Below, one piece after another: positions 53,797-62,213 of a stretch of 64,000 bases of DNA (position 1 is the stretch's first letter; every line of letters starts with the position of its first letter). Origin of the DNA: Actinacidiphila oryziradicis (GTDB lineage: Bacteria; Actinomycetota; Actinomycetes; Streptomycetales; Streptomycetaceae). The notes under the pieces were generated by a model. It worked only from the letters and a program-made list of their open reading frames with translations, had not been told where the DNA came from and made no database searches. The stretch lies in contig NZ_SUMC01000003.1 in NCBI RefSeq assembly GCF_005047355.1, positions 248,001-312,000 of the forward strand, read 5' to 3'. The position numbers were made by a program, and so were the translations under genes.

Positions 53797-54066
53797 GTGA
53801 GCAGAGCGGATCTGCGACGGCTGGTCAGTCGCGCCGAACTCGTCCGCGACCACTGGAAGATCGAGGCCCTGCACCATGTCCGCGACATTACCTTCGCCGA
53901 GGACGCCTCCCAGCTGCGGACCGGCAACGCGCCCCGCGCGATGGCCACCTGGCGCAACCTCGCCATCGGAGCCCTCCGCACGGCCGGAGTGAAGAACATC
54001 GCGGCCGGCCTCCGCCGCAACGCCCGCGACCCTCGCCGCCCCCTCGCACTCCTCGGCCTCGGATGA
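53797..54066 (+). mobile_element. ISAs1-like transposase, C-terminal remnant
   Basis: About 89 codons: [21 protein letters not shown], then [20 protein letters not shown] and a basic tail [21 protein letters not shown]. This is the C-terminal end of ISAs1/H-repeat-type transposases. The catalytic DDE core is missing; the break is at the join to the DUF305 remnant. Confidence 0.78.
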
Positions 54067-54168
54067 TCACGAACCGGACGTCATGCGACTACGCCGAAGC
54101 CCCGCCCCAGGGGCCGGCTCGTTGAGTCAGGCCGGGAGGATGGGTGATCGACGTGGAGGGCTGCGTGA

Positions 54169-54909
54169 TTATGGATTCGCCTTCTGGCCTTCTGCGCGGA
54201 GTGCCGGTTGCTGCAGGGGGGAAGGCATCGGTGCCTCGGGGGAACGGCGGCCCGGAGTCCACAATCCGGCGATTGCCGCAGCGAGTGACAGGCTGACAGC
54301 GACCCAGACTGCGGGAGCGAAGCCGTCGTTGAAGGCCTGCGGGGATGCGTAGCTCCCGGAACCTGCGAACACGGCCGCAAGGATCGCGATCCCGAAGGCG
54401 CCGCCGAGTCGACGAAACGTGTTGAAGACACCGGCGGCCGCGCCGACAGCCGACCGGGGAACGGCGCCGATGACGGAGTTCTGGGCGGCGGGCATCGCGA
54501 GTGAGACGCCGCAGCCAGCCACGAGCAGTGGCGCGATCATCGCGGGATAGTCGAGGTCGGGACTGGCGATCAACGCGATCCACCCGTATCCGACCGCCTG
54601 CAGGACCGTTCCACCGACGATGAGAGGGCGTTCCCCGATCCGGTTGACCACGGCGCCCGCGAACCACGAGACGACGAACACGGCCGCCGTCCATGGGGCC
54701 AGGCGAATACCTGCGCCCAAGGGGCCGCAGTGGAGCGTGGTCTGCAGAAACTGGGCAAAGAAGAACGCGGCGCCGAACGTGGCCGCGTACAGCAGGAAGC
54801 CGGCGGTGTTTCCGGCCGAGAAGGCGCCGGACCGAAAGAAGCGCATCGGCAGCACCGGCTCAGGTGCCCGCAGCTCCCAGGCGACGAACACGATCGTCAG
54901 AACCGCGTC
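54169..54909 (-). pseudogene. MFS (DHA2-type) transporter, C-terminal half only
   Basis: About 246 codons remain: VFVAWELRAPEPVLPMRFFR (the mid-protein loop of DHA2 exporters), then about seven membrane segments to a Pro/Ser tail. The N-terminal seven or so helices and the start are absent. Upstream, the frame runs directly into duplicated hypF DNA at 54909/54910, but in a frame that is not HypF, so the long open frame through the junction is accidental. It is unlikely to transport. Confidence 0.78.
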
Positions 54910-55952
54910 TTCGGCTGTGCTGTTTTCGGCTGTGCCGCGCGGCGCAGGAGCACGATGGGGCGGCCCGGGCCGGTGAGCAGCTCCGCCTCCGCCGGGCTCA
55001 CGGGGGCCAGCTGTTCCGCCGTGCCGAGGTCGGCCGCCATCACCGCGAAGGGCCTGCGGCCGCGCTGCTTGCGTTCCCGGAGGGCGGCGACGGCTCGGGC
55101 ATTGGCCGCGTCGCACGCCAGGTGGTAGCCGCCGATGCCCTTGACCGCCAGGATCGCGCCCGCTGTCAGCAGGCGGCGCGCTTCGGCGATCGCTGCGGCG
55201 CCGGTCGTGCCGGTCGCGCCGATCGTGCCGGTTGCGCCGATCGTGGCGGTTGTGCTGGTCGTGCTGGTCGCGTCGGTCGCGTCGGTCGCGTCGGTCGCGT
55301 CGGACGTGGCGGTCGCGTCTGCCGTGCTGGTCGTGCCGGTTGTGCCTGCCGTGCCTGCCGTGGCTGCCGTGTCGGTCGCGTCTGCCGTGCCGGTTGGTTT
55401 CGGGGGGCCGGACAGGTACAGGGTGGGGCCGCAGTCGTGGCAGGCCAGGGGCTGCGCGTGGAAGCGCCGGTCGGCTGGGTCGGCGTACTCCCGGGCGCAG
55501 GCGGCGCACAGCGGAAAGCCCGCCATGGTGGTGGTCGCCCGGTCGTACGGCAGAGCCGTGACGATGGTGAAGCGGGGCCCGCAGTGCGAGCAGGTGATGA
55601 ACGGGTGCCGGTAGCGGCGGTCCGCCGGATCGGCCAGTTCGGCCGAACACGCGGCGCACATGGCGGTGTCCGGGGGCAGCAGGGTGCGTCCGCCGGGTCC
55701 GCCGCCGTTCTCGGAGGGCCGGATCGCGAAGCCGGCCGTACCGAGGGCGGGCACCTCCTCGTACGTCACCGAGGCGACCGCCGCCGGCGGAGGAGCGTGC
55801 GTGGCCACGCGGGCGCAGAAGGCCTCCACACTGTCCCGGGCGCCCTCGATCTCCGCGACGACGCCTCCGGCGCAGTTGGTCACATGCCCCGACAGACACA
55901 GCTCGCCGGCCAGGGCATGCACAAATGGCCGGAAGCCCACGCCCTGGACCAC
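54910..55952 (-). pseudogene. hypF, truncated second copy (N-terminal about 350 codons)
   Basis: It repeats HypF from GTG 55952 (MVQGVGFRPFVHAL) through both zinc fingers and the linker into the start of the YrdC-like domain, then ends AQPKTAQPKTRF where foreign sequence begins. It keeps the same C9 run near its 5' end (55993-56001). The YrdC and Kae1 domains are missing, so it cannot form HypF product. An isolated acylphosphatase/zinc-finger protein is conceivable but unlikely. Confidence 0.85.
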
Positions 55953-56688
55953 TCCGGCGACCGTGATCCGGCGCCGCGCAACGTCCCCCTCCGGGGGGGG
56001 GACAGGGTGCCGCCGCCCCAGCTGCGGGGTTTGCTGTGGTTGGCACGCCTACCGGACCGTGAGGTGGTCCTGCTGATGCACGTGCGTGTGCGCCGGTCCG
56101 TGCTCATGCGCGTGATCGCGCAGATGCTGTCCGGCGAGCAGCGGCTGATGCGGCGGCGCTCCGTCGCACATGGCCAGGACGTGGTCCACGACCGCCGCGA
56201 CGCCGCGCCCGGTGGGCGCGCAGGTGCGCAGGACGGGGACACCCGGGTTGACGCGTTCGACGTTCGCGGTGAACTCGTCCTCGTCGAAACCGGCCGCTTC
56301 GGTGAGATCCATCTTGGTGAGGACCACCAGATTCGCCAGGCCGAACGCCGTCGGGTACTTCAGCGGCTTGTCCTCGCCCTCCGTCACCGACATGAGCGTC
56401 ACCCGCAGGGTCTCGCCCAGATCGTACGAGGCCGGGCAGACGAGGTTCCCGACGTTCTCGACGAACAGCGCCCGGGTGCCGCTGGGCAGCCAATCCTCCA
56501 GGTGGACCCGCATCTGATCGGCCTCCAGATGGCACAGCCCGCCGGTCAGCACCTGCTTGACCGGCGCCCCGGAGCGGGCCAGCCGCAGGGCGTCGTTCTC
56601 GGTGGCGAGGTCGGCGGTGAGGGCCGCCACGGGGAGGCCGCGTGACATGGCCTCGGCCAGGGTGCGTTCCAGCAGCGCGGTCTTCCCG
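54910..56688. repeat. Copy B of the 1,779-bp direct duplication
   Basis: This is the same segment as 42756-44534. It joins a truncated MFS gene on the left and unrelated sequence on the right (CCCGACTGGATT replaces CCCGCTTCCCGG of hypB). No target-site duplication or IS end was found at either junction. Confidence 0.9.
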
Positions 56689-56747
56689 ACTGGATTTGCG
56701 GCGAGGCCGCGTGCACGGGCGTGACCCCCGGGCGGGGGCCATCCCAT
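56049..56747 (-). pseudogene. hypB, truncated second copy lacking the P-loop
   Basis: An open frame of 232 codons from ATG 56747 has foreign residues (MGWPPPGGHARARGLAANPV) fused to GKTALLERTLAEAM. The remaining 213 codons match HypB exactly by eye. The Walker A motif SSPGSGKT has become AANPVGKT, losing the first Gly, so GTP binding should be impaired. The His-rich tail is retained. Confidence 0.82.
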
Positions 56748-56764
56748 GGCTGGTGGCTCGTTCG

Positions 56765-57088
56765 TCAGGATCGGCCGTCGGGCGGCAGGCCCACACCGCC
56801 CAGGACGGTGAGGTCCGTGCGGTGCGGTGGGCCCGACAGGAGGGCGAGGACGTCGGCGGGGGTGGGGCCGTCGGCGGGCGGCGGAGAGGCGAGGGCGGCT
56901 TGTGCGCTGGCGTCGTCCTGCCAGACCTCGGTGACGTGCACCGTGTCCGGGTCGGCTCTGTCCTGGCTGATCAGATAGATCTCGCAGCCCGGGAAGCCGC
57001 GCAGCCGCTCCGCGACGCTCAGCAGGACGGCGGCGAGTTCGCCGCCCCTGCCTGGGCGCGCGCTCATGGTCATCAGTCGGCCGATCAC
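56765..57088 (-). CDS. Antibiotic biosynthesis monooxygenase (ABM) domain protein
   Basis: 107 aa from GTG 57088, two bases after the VOC gene stop. VIGRLMTMSARPGRGGELAA, then VAERLRGFPGCEIYLISQD and VTEVWQDDASAQAAL, are typical of the dimeric ferredoxin-like ABM fold, whose members include quinol and polyketide monooxygenases. The substrate is unknown. It is co-transcribed with the VOC gene and probably controlled by the divergent WYL regulator. Confidence 0.85.
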   Translation of the reverse strand: MIGRLMTMSARPGRGGELAAVLLSVAERLRGFPGCEIYLISQDRADPDTVHVTEVWQDDASAQAALASPPPADGPTPADVLALLSGPPHRTDLTVLGGVGLPPDGRS

Positions 57089-57090
57089 GC

Positions 57091-57483
57091 TCAGGCCAGG
57101 GTGGTGATGCAGAAGGGGTGGCCTGCGGGGTCCAGCAGGACCCGCCAACGGTCGGGCTGCGGCTGGGCCGGGGGTTCGACGGCGCCCAGGGCCATCAGCC
57201 GGGTCTGGGCGGCGTCCAGGTCGTCGACGCCGAGTTCGAGGTGGGCCTGCTTCTCGTAGGAAGGGTCCGGCCAGGTGGGCCGCTGGTAGCCGGCCAGCCG
57301 GTTGAAGCCCATTCCGGGCGAGCCCTCCTGGCCGAGGAGGATGAAGTCGTCGCTGGAGTAGGTGACGGGCAGGCCGAGGGCGTCGCTGTAGAAGCGGGCC
57401 AGCTCGGCGGGGTCCGGGCAGTCGAACGTGACGGCCGAGAAGCGGATCGCGGGTGTCGATGTGGTTCCGGTGTGCGTGCTCAT
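57091..57483 (-). CDS. VOC-family (glyoxalase/bleomycin-resistance-like) protein
   Basis: 130 aa. Two beta-alpha-beta-beta-beta halves: AVTFDCPDPAELARFYSDALGLPV, and HLELGVDDLDAAQTRLMALGAV ending DPAGHPFCIT. His and Glu residues at the strand ends could bind a divalent metal. The family includes glyoxalases, dioxygenases and antibiotic-binding resistance proteins; this subgroup is generic. It is the first gene of the VOC-ABM pair, divergent from the WYL regulator with a 62-bp spacer. Confidence 0.86.
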   Translation of the reverse strand: MSTHTGTTSTPAIRFSAVTFDCPDPAELARFYSDALGLPVTYSSDDFILLGQEGSPGMGFNRLAGYQRPTWPDPSYEKQAHLELGVDDLDAAQTRLMALGAVEPPAQPQPDRWRVLLDPAGHPFCITTLA

Positions 57484-57501
57484 GGGATGACGTTATGACG
57501 G

Positions 57502-57526
57502 GACCAGGACAGTTTCGGTCCTGGTC
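57502..57526. promoter_or_regulatory. Inverted-repeat operator between VOC and WYL genes
   Basis: GACCAGGA (57502-57509) and TCCTGGTC (57519-57526) are perfect 8-bp arms 9 bp apart, centred between the two divergent starts, so one bound dimer could control both. Confidence 0.6.
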
Positions 57527-57545
57527 ATGCGGGACACTTCGGGAT

Positions 57546-58511
57546 GTGATCAGCACATCCGCCCGCCTGCTCCGACTGGTCTCACTGCTGTCCGCACGGC
57601 CGTCGTGGACCTGCGGCGAGCTGGCCGAGCGGATGTCGGTCACCGAGCGCACCGTCCGGCGGGACGTCGCCAGGCTGCGCGAGCTCGGCTACGGCGTCGA
57701 GTCCGACCCAGGTCCGTGGGGAGGCTACCGACTCGGCGGCGGGACCCGGGTGCCGCCGCTGATCCTTGACGACGAGGAGGCTCTCGCCGTGGCCGTCGCA
57801 CTGCGCGAGGCCGCACTCAGCGGCGTCCTCGGCAGCGATCAGGCCGCGCTGTCGGCGCTGCTGAAACTGCGGCAGGTCCTGCCGACGCCAGTCGCGGCGC
57901 GGCTCAGGGAGATGGACGCCGCGTTCGTGCAGACGCCCAGGCCGGACGAGCAGCAGATCGCCCCCGGCATGCTGCTGGCACTCGCCACCGCCTGCCGCCG
58001 GGGCGAGCGCATCCACCTGTCGTACCGCGACCGGGAAGGGAAGGCCACCCTCCGGGACGTCGACCCGTACCGCCTCGTGCACACGGGGCGCCGCTGGTAC
58101 TTCGTCGCCCGGGATGTGGCGCGGGGCGAGTGGCGGACGTTCCGGGCGGACCGGGTCGCGCAGATACGGTCGACCGGGCGCAGGGTGAAGCTCCTGGACC
58201 CGCCCGACCCGGCGCTGCTCGTCTCCCGCTCCATCGCGAGCGGCACGTACCCGCTCCACGTGACGGTCCGCCTCCCGCTGCCCTTGGCCCAGGCGCTGCG
58301 GCTGGTCCCACCGACGGTCGGCACCCACCGCCCGGACGGCCCCGACGCCACCGTCGTCGACATCGGCGGCCCCGACGCGGACGGGCTCGCCAAGTACCTG
58401 CTCGGCCTGGGCACCCCGCTCCGGGTGCTGTCCCCGGACGACGTACGGGAGGCGCTGCTCCGCCGCACCCGGGAACTGTTCGAGGACAACCGGGGCGGGG
58501 ATGCCCCGTAG
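57546..58511 (+). CDS. HTH/WYL-domain transcriptional regulator
   Basis: 321 aa from GTG 57546 (VISTSARLLRLVSLLSARPSW); the frame opens earlier at 57453 but overlaps the VOC gene. The DeoR-like winged helix is at residues 6-60 (ELAERMSVTERTVRRDVARL). The WYL domain lies at about 140-225, with IHLSYRDREGKATLRDVDPY and TGRRWYFVARD. WYL domains sense ligands, often nucleotides or nucleic acid. It probably regulates the divergent VOC-ABM operon. It is convergent with the rhodanese gene 10 bp away. Confidence 0.9.
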   Translation: MISTSARLLRLVSLLSARPSWTCGELAERMSVTERTVRRDVARLRELGYGVESDPGPWGGYRLGGGTRVPPLILDDEEALAVAVALREAALSGVLGSDQAALSALLKLRQVLPTPVAARLREMDAAFVQTPRPDEQQIAPGMLLALATACRRGERIHLSYRDREGKATLRDVDPYRLVHTGRRWYFVARDVARGEWRTFRADRVAQIRSTGRRVKLLDPPDPALLVSRSIASGTYPLHVTVRLPLPLAQALRLVPPTVGTHRPDGPDATVVDIGGPDADGLAKYLLGLGTPLRVLSPDDVREALLRRTRELFEDNRGGDAP

Positions 58512-58521
58512 GCGGCGTCCC

Positions 58522-58995
58522 TCAGCATGCGCAGGTAATAGAGCCGACCGGCGAGGTCAGCGGGTCCGCCCGGTGCTGCTCGATGCCGTCCACCGTCTCG
58601 ATCGCGAAGCCCTCCCGGATCCAGTACTCGAAGCCGCCGATCATCTCCTTGACGCGGTAGCCCAGCCGGGCAAGGGCGAGCGCCGCGCGGGTCGCTCCGT
58701 CGCAGCCCGGCCCCCAGCAGTAGGTGATGACCGGGACCGCCGGGTCCAGCAGGTCCGCCGCGCGGGCAGGGATATCGGCGGTAGGCAGGTGCAGCGCCCC
58801 CGGCACATGCCCTTGTTGCCAGCCCGCGACCCCGCGCGAGTCGACCAGGACGAAGCCCGGGTTACCACGGTCGAGGGACGCACGCACATCGGAGACGTCC
58901 GCCTGGAAGGTCAGTCGTCCGGTGAAGAAGGCAACGGCATCGGCCGGGGCTGCGGGCGGCACACGCAGCGCCGCGCTGGTGTCAGTGATCGTCAT
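58522..58995 (-). CDS. Rhodanese-domain protein
   Basis: 157 aa, single rhodanese domain. DVRASLDRGNPGFVLVDSRGV leads to GWQQGHVPGALHLPTADIP. The active-site loop is YCWGPGCDGATRAAL, with a Cys at the expected position. It would transfer sulfane sulfur or bind related anions. FFTGRLTF at the N terminus is typical of the group found beside Lrp-type regulators. It is divergent from the Lrp/AsnC gene with a 93-bp spacer. Confidence 0.87.
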   Translation of the reverse strand: MTITDTSAALRVPPAAPADAVAFFTGRLTFQADVSDVRASLDRGNPGFVLVDSRGVAGWQQGHVPGALHLPTADIPARAADLLDPAVPVITYCWGPGCDGATRAALALARLGYRVKEMIGGFEYWIREGFAIETVDGIEQHRADPLTSPVGSITCAC

Positions 58996-59059
58996 GCCCG
59001 CAACGCTATGACGCGAAGTCCCACGGCGGAACCGACGATCGCCGACGATCGGCTTGATC

Positions 59060-59078
59060 TACCGGTGATTCCCCGGTA
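59060..59078. promoter_or_regulatory. Inverted repeat in the rhodanese/Lrp intergenic region
   Basis: TACCGG (59060-59065) and CCGGTA (59073-59078) flank TGATTCC, an arrangement and AT-rich centre suitable for an Lrp/AsnC site. It lies 10 bp before the regulator's ATG. CGACGATCG is also directly repeated at about 59034-59050. Confidence 0.5.
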
Positions 59079-59088
59079 TTTATCTGCC

Positions 59089-59550
59089 ATGACCCCTTAT
59101 TCCACGGATGACATCGACATGCGCATCCTGGAAGCCCTACAACGCGAGGGACGTGCCACCTACGCCGAGCTGGCACGCACCGTCTCCATGTCCGCCAGCG
59201 CAGTCACCGAACGCGTCCGACGACTGGAGGAGAGCGGGGTGATCGCCGGCTACTCAGCTGTCGTCGACCCCGAACGCCTCGGACTCGACATCCTGGCCTT
59301 CGTACGGCTCCGCTATCCGACCAGCAACTACAAGCCCTTCCATGACCTGGTCGCCACGACCCCGGAGATCATCGAGGCTCACCATGTGACCGGCGAAGAC
59401 TGCTTCGTCCTGAAGGTCGTCGCCCGCTCGATGCGTCACTTGGAGCAGACCACCGGCCGCATCGCCGGGCTCGGCTCCGTGACTACCACCGTGGTCTACT
59501 CCAGTACGCTCAAGAACCGCGCGATCACCGCTGCCGCCCTGAAGGACTGA
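59089..59550 (+). CDS. Lrp/AsnC-family transcriptional regulator
   Basis: 153 aa from ATG 59089. The N-terminal HTH is DMRILEALQREGRATYAELA then SMSASAVTERVRRLEESGVI. The ligand-binding RAM domain follows with ILAFVRLRYP, HHVTGEDCFVLKVVARSM and VTTTVVYSSTLKNR. It probably regulates itself and the divergent rhodanese gene in response to an amino acid or sulfur compound; that link is from position only. Confidence 0.92.
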   Translation: MTPYSTDDIDMRILEALQREGRATYAELARTVSMSASAVTERVRRLEESGVIAGYSAVVDPERLGLDILAFVRLRYPTSNYKPFHDLVATTPEIIEAHHVTGEDCFVLKVVARSMRHLEQTTGRIAGLGSVTTTVVYSSTLKNRAITAAALKD

Positions 59551-59820
59551 GTGCTTGGCGCTCACCCGGTCTTCTCCAAGCGCGACGTGGAGGCCGTCCC
59601 AGCACAGAAGGTAATTTCGTTTTTCCGCTCAGGATCCGGACACAGGCGCAGGCTAGGCTCCGGCTGAGGCGGCAAGGGCTTTGAACTGATCCCACTGCAC
59701 CCGGGGTCGTGCCGGCTCGCGCCGCTCCATGTACCTCCTGGTGGCTTTGCGGGCGTTGCGCAGGGTACGGAGACGCCGCCCAGTCCGCCTGCCCCGGCGG
59801 GCTCGATGACGTGACTGAGG
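59551..59820. other. Intergenic stretch after the Lrp gene
   Basis: A minus-strand open frame (59562-59873) starts within the inverted repeat with VTADHPVRNDAPPSFEDP and ends LRLCPDPERKNEITFCAG. It has no recognised domain and may be a mobile-element scrap. No terminator is obvious. Confidence 0.35.
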
Positions 59821-59873
59821 GGGTCTTCGAAGCTGGGCGGTGCGTCGTTTCGGACAGGATGATCAGCTGTCAC
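59821..59873. repeat. Left copy of a 53-bp inverted repeat flanking the DoxX region
   Basis: Its reverse complement matches 60738-60790 at 46 of 53 positions by eye. The inner ends begin GTGACAGCTGATCA and GTAACAGCTGATCA; the outer ends are CTTCGAAGACCC in both. Confidence 0.75.
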
Positions 59874-59972
59874 ACCGCATGAGGGTCAGGGATGTTGCTG
59901 ATGCCCCGGGAGTAGGAGGCCCGTGGCCATGGGCCTGTTCGCTACGCAGAACGATCACCCAGAGAATGGCAG

Positions 59973-60344
59973 CTACCACGCACCGAATCTGCCAAAGGCG
60001 ACGAACAGGCAGGCCAGCAGAATGACCGCGTTGACGCCGAAGACCTGCTTGTACTCGCGCAAGGTCCAGTGCGAAGCTGCCGCGCCGACCATGACCACTG
60101 CGAGACCGATCGCGGCCCACGGAGTGAGGGTCGGTGCGATGCCGGTCAGCCACGGCACTATGAGCCCTATCGCCGCCAGGGCTTCCAGCGCCGCGACGAC
60201 TCGGATCACCGGAAGCGGAAACGGCGCGACGCCGGTCTGGCCCGTGTCAATCATCCGTTCCTTCGTCTGCCTCGACTTCGCAGTCCCGGAGGACAGGAAG
60301 ATTGCGGCCAGCAGGACTTGCCCGATCCAAAGCGCGATGTTCAT
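59973..60344 (-). CDS. DoxX-like membrane protein
   Basis: 123 aa from ATG 60344 (MNIALWIGQVLLAAIFLSSG), with GGAG 7 bp upstream. Four membrane segments; the N-terminal IGQVLLAAIFLSSGTAK and FPLPVIRVVAALEALAAIGL patterns are those of DoxX/DoxD-like proteins, small quinone- or thiosulfate-linked membrane proteins often involved in redox stress. The frame is open upstream to 60728 through a second hydrophobic segment, so a longer fusion is formally possible. The gene lies between two inverted 53-bp repeats. Confidence 0.82.
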   Translation of the reverse strand: MNIALWIGQVLLAAIFLSSGTAKSRQTKERMIDTGQTGVAPFPLPVIRVVAALEALAAIGLIVPWLTGIAPTLTPWAAIGLAVVMVGAAASHWTLREYKQVFGVNAVILLACLFVAFGRFGAW

Positions 60345-60385
60345 GTGGTGTCTCCGATGAGAGAGGGCTGCGGTGTGATGGTCGA

Positions 60386-60728
60386 CTAGGGTCCGGTGCC
60401 GATCTGCCGATCTGCCGATCTGCCGGTCGGTGGAGGCGTCCGGGCCATTCCCATTGAAGAGGCCTTCCGCGAGATTTGCGAAGGCGGCGATGTAACGGTC
60501 CTCATCAATGCCACCGGGCTGGGTGCCGAATACGTCGCGCAGGAGCCAGAAGAGCGCGATGGCTCCGGTGAGTACGACAGCGAGGGCTGTCCAGTCCCGG
60601 TCCTCGGGTCGGCCTTGGGCCCGTAGCCACTGCGCCGTCGAATCTTGGATGCGTCGCATCTCGGCCGCTCGCACAGCGGGAGCGTGGCCAGCGTGATCAA
60701 CCCCCGAAGGGCTTTCGGAGTCCACCAC
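60386..60728 (-). CDS. Uncharacterised small membrane ORF, in frame with DoxX
   Basis: The minus strand reads MRRIQDSTAQWLRAQG, then a membrane segment WTALAVVLTGAIALFWLLRDVFG and DEDRYIAAFANLAEGLFNG, and continues without a stop into the DoxX frame. A tandem CGATCTGC repeat (three copies at about 60400-60423) lies in the linker. I do not recognise a family. It may be the remains of a separate gene. Confidence 0.35.
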
Positions 60729-60737
60729 TTAGGCGGC

Positions 60738-60790
60738 GTAACAGCTGATCAGCCGGTCGGAAACTACGCACCGCTCAACTTCGAAGACCC
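60738..60790. repeat. Right copy of the 53-bp inverted repeat
   Basis: Partner of 59821-59873. On the plus strand it encodes VTADQPVGNYAPLNFEDP, parallel to VTADHPVRNDAPPSFEDP on the minus strand of the left copy, so both point outward. Confidence 0.75.
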
Positions 60791-60866
60791 GTGTTTGCGG
60801 GGGCCCGACGGCCCCCGGGAGAGTGCCCGGGCATCAGATCCAGTCCGTCCGGGCGCTAAAGCACCG

Positions 60867-61097
60867 CTACAGATTGTCGAAGTCGCCAGCCGCCATGCCC
60901 TGCTTGAACGCCGACCACTCTCCCGGTGTGAAGCACAGGTGCGGTCCGGCTGGGTTCTTCGAATCCCGGACGGCGACGCCCCCGCCGGGGAGGGGGGCCA
61001 GTTCGAAGCACTCGCCGTTGTTGCCCGTGAAACTGGACTTCTGCCAGGTCAGGGTGGTCGGGTCGATGGCGTACAAGTCAGCTTTTATGGGATGCAT
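60867..61097 (-). CDS. DUF397 protein
   Basis: 76 aa. The ATG overlaps the regulator's stop (TGATG). LTWQKSSFTGNNGECFELAP, VAVRDSKNPAGPHLCFTPGEW and FKQGM are the DUF397 hallmarks. In Streptomyces, DUF397 proteins are partnered with the adjacent XRE/DUF5753 regulator (the BldB/WhiJ-like pairs) and modulate it. This is the usual arrangement. Confidence 0.92.
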   Translation of the reverse strand: MHPIKADLYAIDPTTLTWQKSSFTGNNGECFELAPLPGGGVAVRDSKNPAGPHLCFTPGEWSAFKQGMAAGDFDNL

Positions 61098-61963
61098 CAG
61101 ATTCCCTCGGTCATGATTTTCGCGATGAGGTCACGGGTCTTGTCCGGGCCGAGGGCTGCCGCCGTCAGGTTCTTGTGGAGCCTGTGCAGGCGTCGGAGGT
61201 CTCGCGGGTCGTCAAGGACGATGCTGCCCGCTACGGACTCGCCGAACGCTACATCGGGCATGTCCCCGCCTGGGAACTGGAGGATCCTGTAGGCACCGGT
61301 CTGTGTGCCCTCCTCTCCCTTCTCGTACGGGATTACTCTCAGGTCGATCATGTCCCGCTCTGACAGCTCCAAAAGGCGATGGAGTTGGTCACGGTGAGCC
61401 TGTTGCCCTCCCACCTGATACTGCAACACGCCTTGCGTGATGACGTACTGGCAGACCATCGGACGCGAACCATCAAGCCTGTGCCGCTGCCGCAGCGTCC
61501 TCACCTCCACAAGCCCATCGATCTGATCCGGGCCGAGGGACGCGAAGCCGACGCCAATGACGGCACGCGCATACTCCTCAGTTTGCAGCAGACCCGGGAC
61601 GATGCCTACCTGGTATTCGAGGACGCGTTCGGCCGCGTCCTCGAACGAAATCAACCGCTCATAGCTCGCGCTGATGAACTCCCGGTACGTGGCCCACCAG
61701 GGCAGCCTGCGGTCGCGGGAGTCGGCGAGGAGCGTGCTCAGCTCGTCGCGTTCGCCCTCGGGTACCTCGAATAGGTCCATCAGTTCGGCGAAGAGCTTCT
61801 GTGAACAAGTGCGCTTACCGGTCTCGATCCGGCTGAGCAAAGAGTCAGTGACCCCGAGGTGTCCCGCGACCTTGGCCAGCGTCATGCCTTTGATCTCGTC
61901 CCGATGGCGCCGCAGAGCCGCTCCGAGGCTCATGCGAGCCATCAACTGTGTGCTGGTGCCCAT
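61097..61963 (-). CDS. XRE-family HTH regulator with DUF5753 domain (WhiJ-like)
   Basis: 288 aa from ATG 61963, with GGGGA 6 bp upstream. The HTH is at residues 17-65 (LGAALRRHRDEIKGMTLAKV, VTDSLLSRIETGKRTCS). The DUF5753 part follows: ISFEDAAERVLEYQVGIVPG, LLQTEEYARAVI, QYVITQGVLQYQVGG and VIPYEKGEEGTQTGAYRIL. It is coupled with the DUF397 gene and probably represses it and the divergent small-ORF cassette. Such pairs affect development and antibiotic production. Confidence 0.92.
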   Translation of the reverse strand: MGTSTQLMARMSLGAALRRHRDEIKGMTLAKVAGHLGVTDSLLSRIETGKRTCSQKLFAELMDLFEVPEGERDELSTLLADSRDRRLPWWATYREFISASYERLISFEDAAERVLEYQVGIVPGLLQTEEYARAVIGVGFASLGPDQIDGLVEVRTLRQRHRLDGSRPMVCQYVITQGVLQYQVGGQQAHRDQLHRLLELSERDMIDLRVIPYEKGEEGTQTGAYRILQFPGGDMPDVAFGESVAGSIVLDDPRDLRRLHRLHKNLTAAALGPDKTRDLIAKIMTEGI

Positions 61964-62018
61964 ATGTTCCCCAGTGTCCAAGTGCCACGAGGTTACCGCA
62001 GGCTGCTCGCGTCACCGT

Positions 62019-62045
62019 CTTGGTAGCTGTTTGGCAATTACCAAG
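62019..62045. promoter_or_regulatory. Inverted repeat upstream of the XRE regulator
   Basis: CTTGGTA (62019-62025) and TACCAAG (62039-62045) are perfect 7-bp arms with a 13-bp AT-rich spacer, between the divergent XRE gene and the small-ORF cassette. TTGACG at 62055-62060 could be the -35 of the latter. Confidence 0.5.
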
Positions 62046-62213
62046 CAACGTACTTGACGTTAACCAGGCAGGTGCTTCACGCTCGACCTGTGCACTTTCG
62101 GTGTCCGCTCGAATGCGGAGCGCTACTGCTGTGTACGTTCGGAAGCAACAGACCCCGGCGACCGCTGCAACCGGTCCCGGGGCATGGCAAACGCCAAACG
62201 AAGGAGCGTTCGC

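Noticed and set aside
54169..56046. 625-codon frame apparently fusing a HypF-like part to an MFS half
   Set aside because: In the duplicated segment this frame is not the HypF frame; the continuity across 54909/54910 is accidental.
60386..60728. DoxX fusion protein of 251 aa
   Set aside because: A good ribosome-binding site precedes the internal ATG at 60344, and DoxX family length fits 123 aa; the upstream part was listed separately at low confidence.
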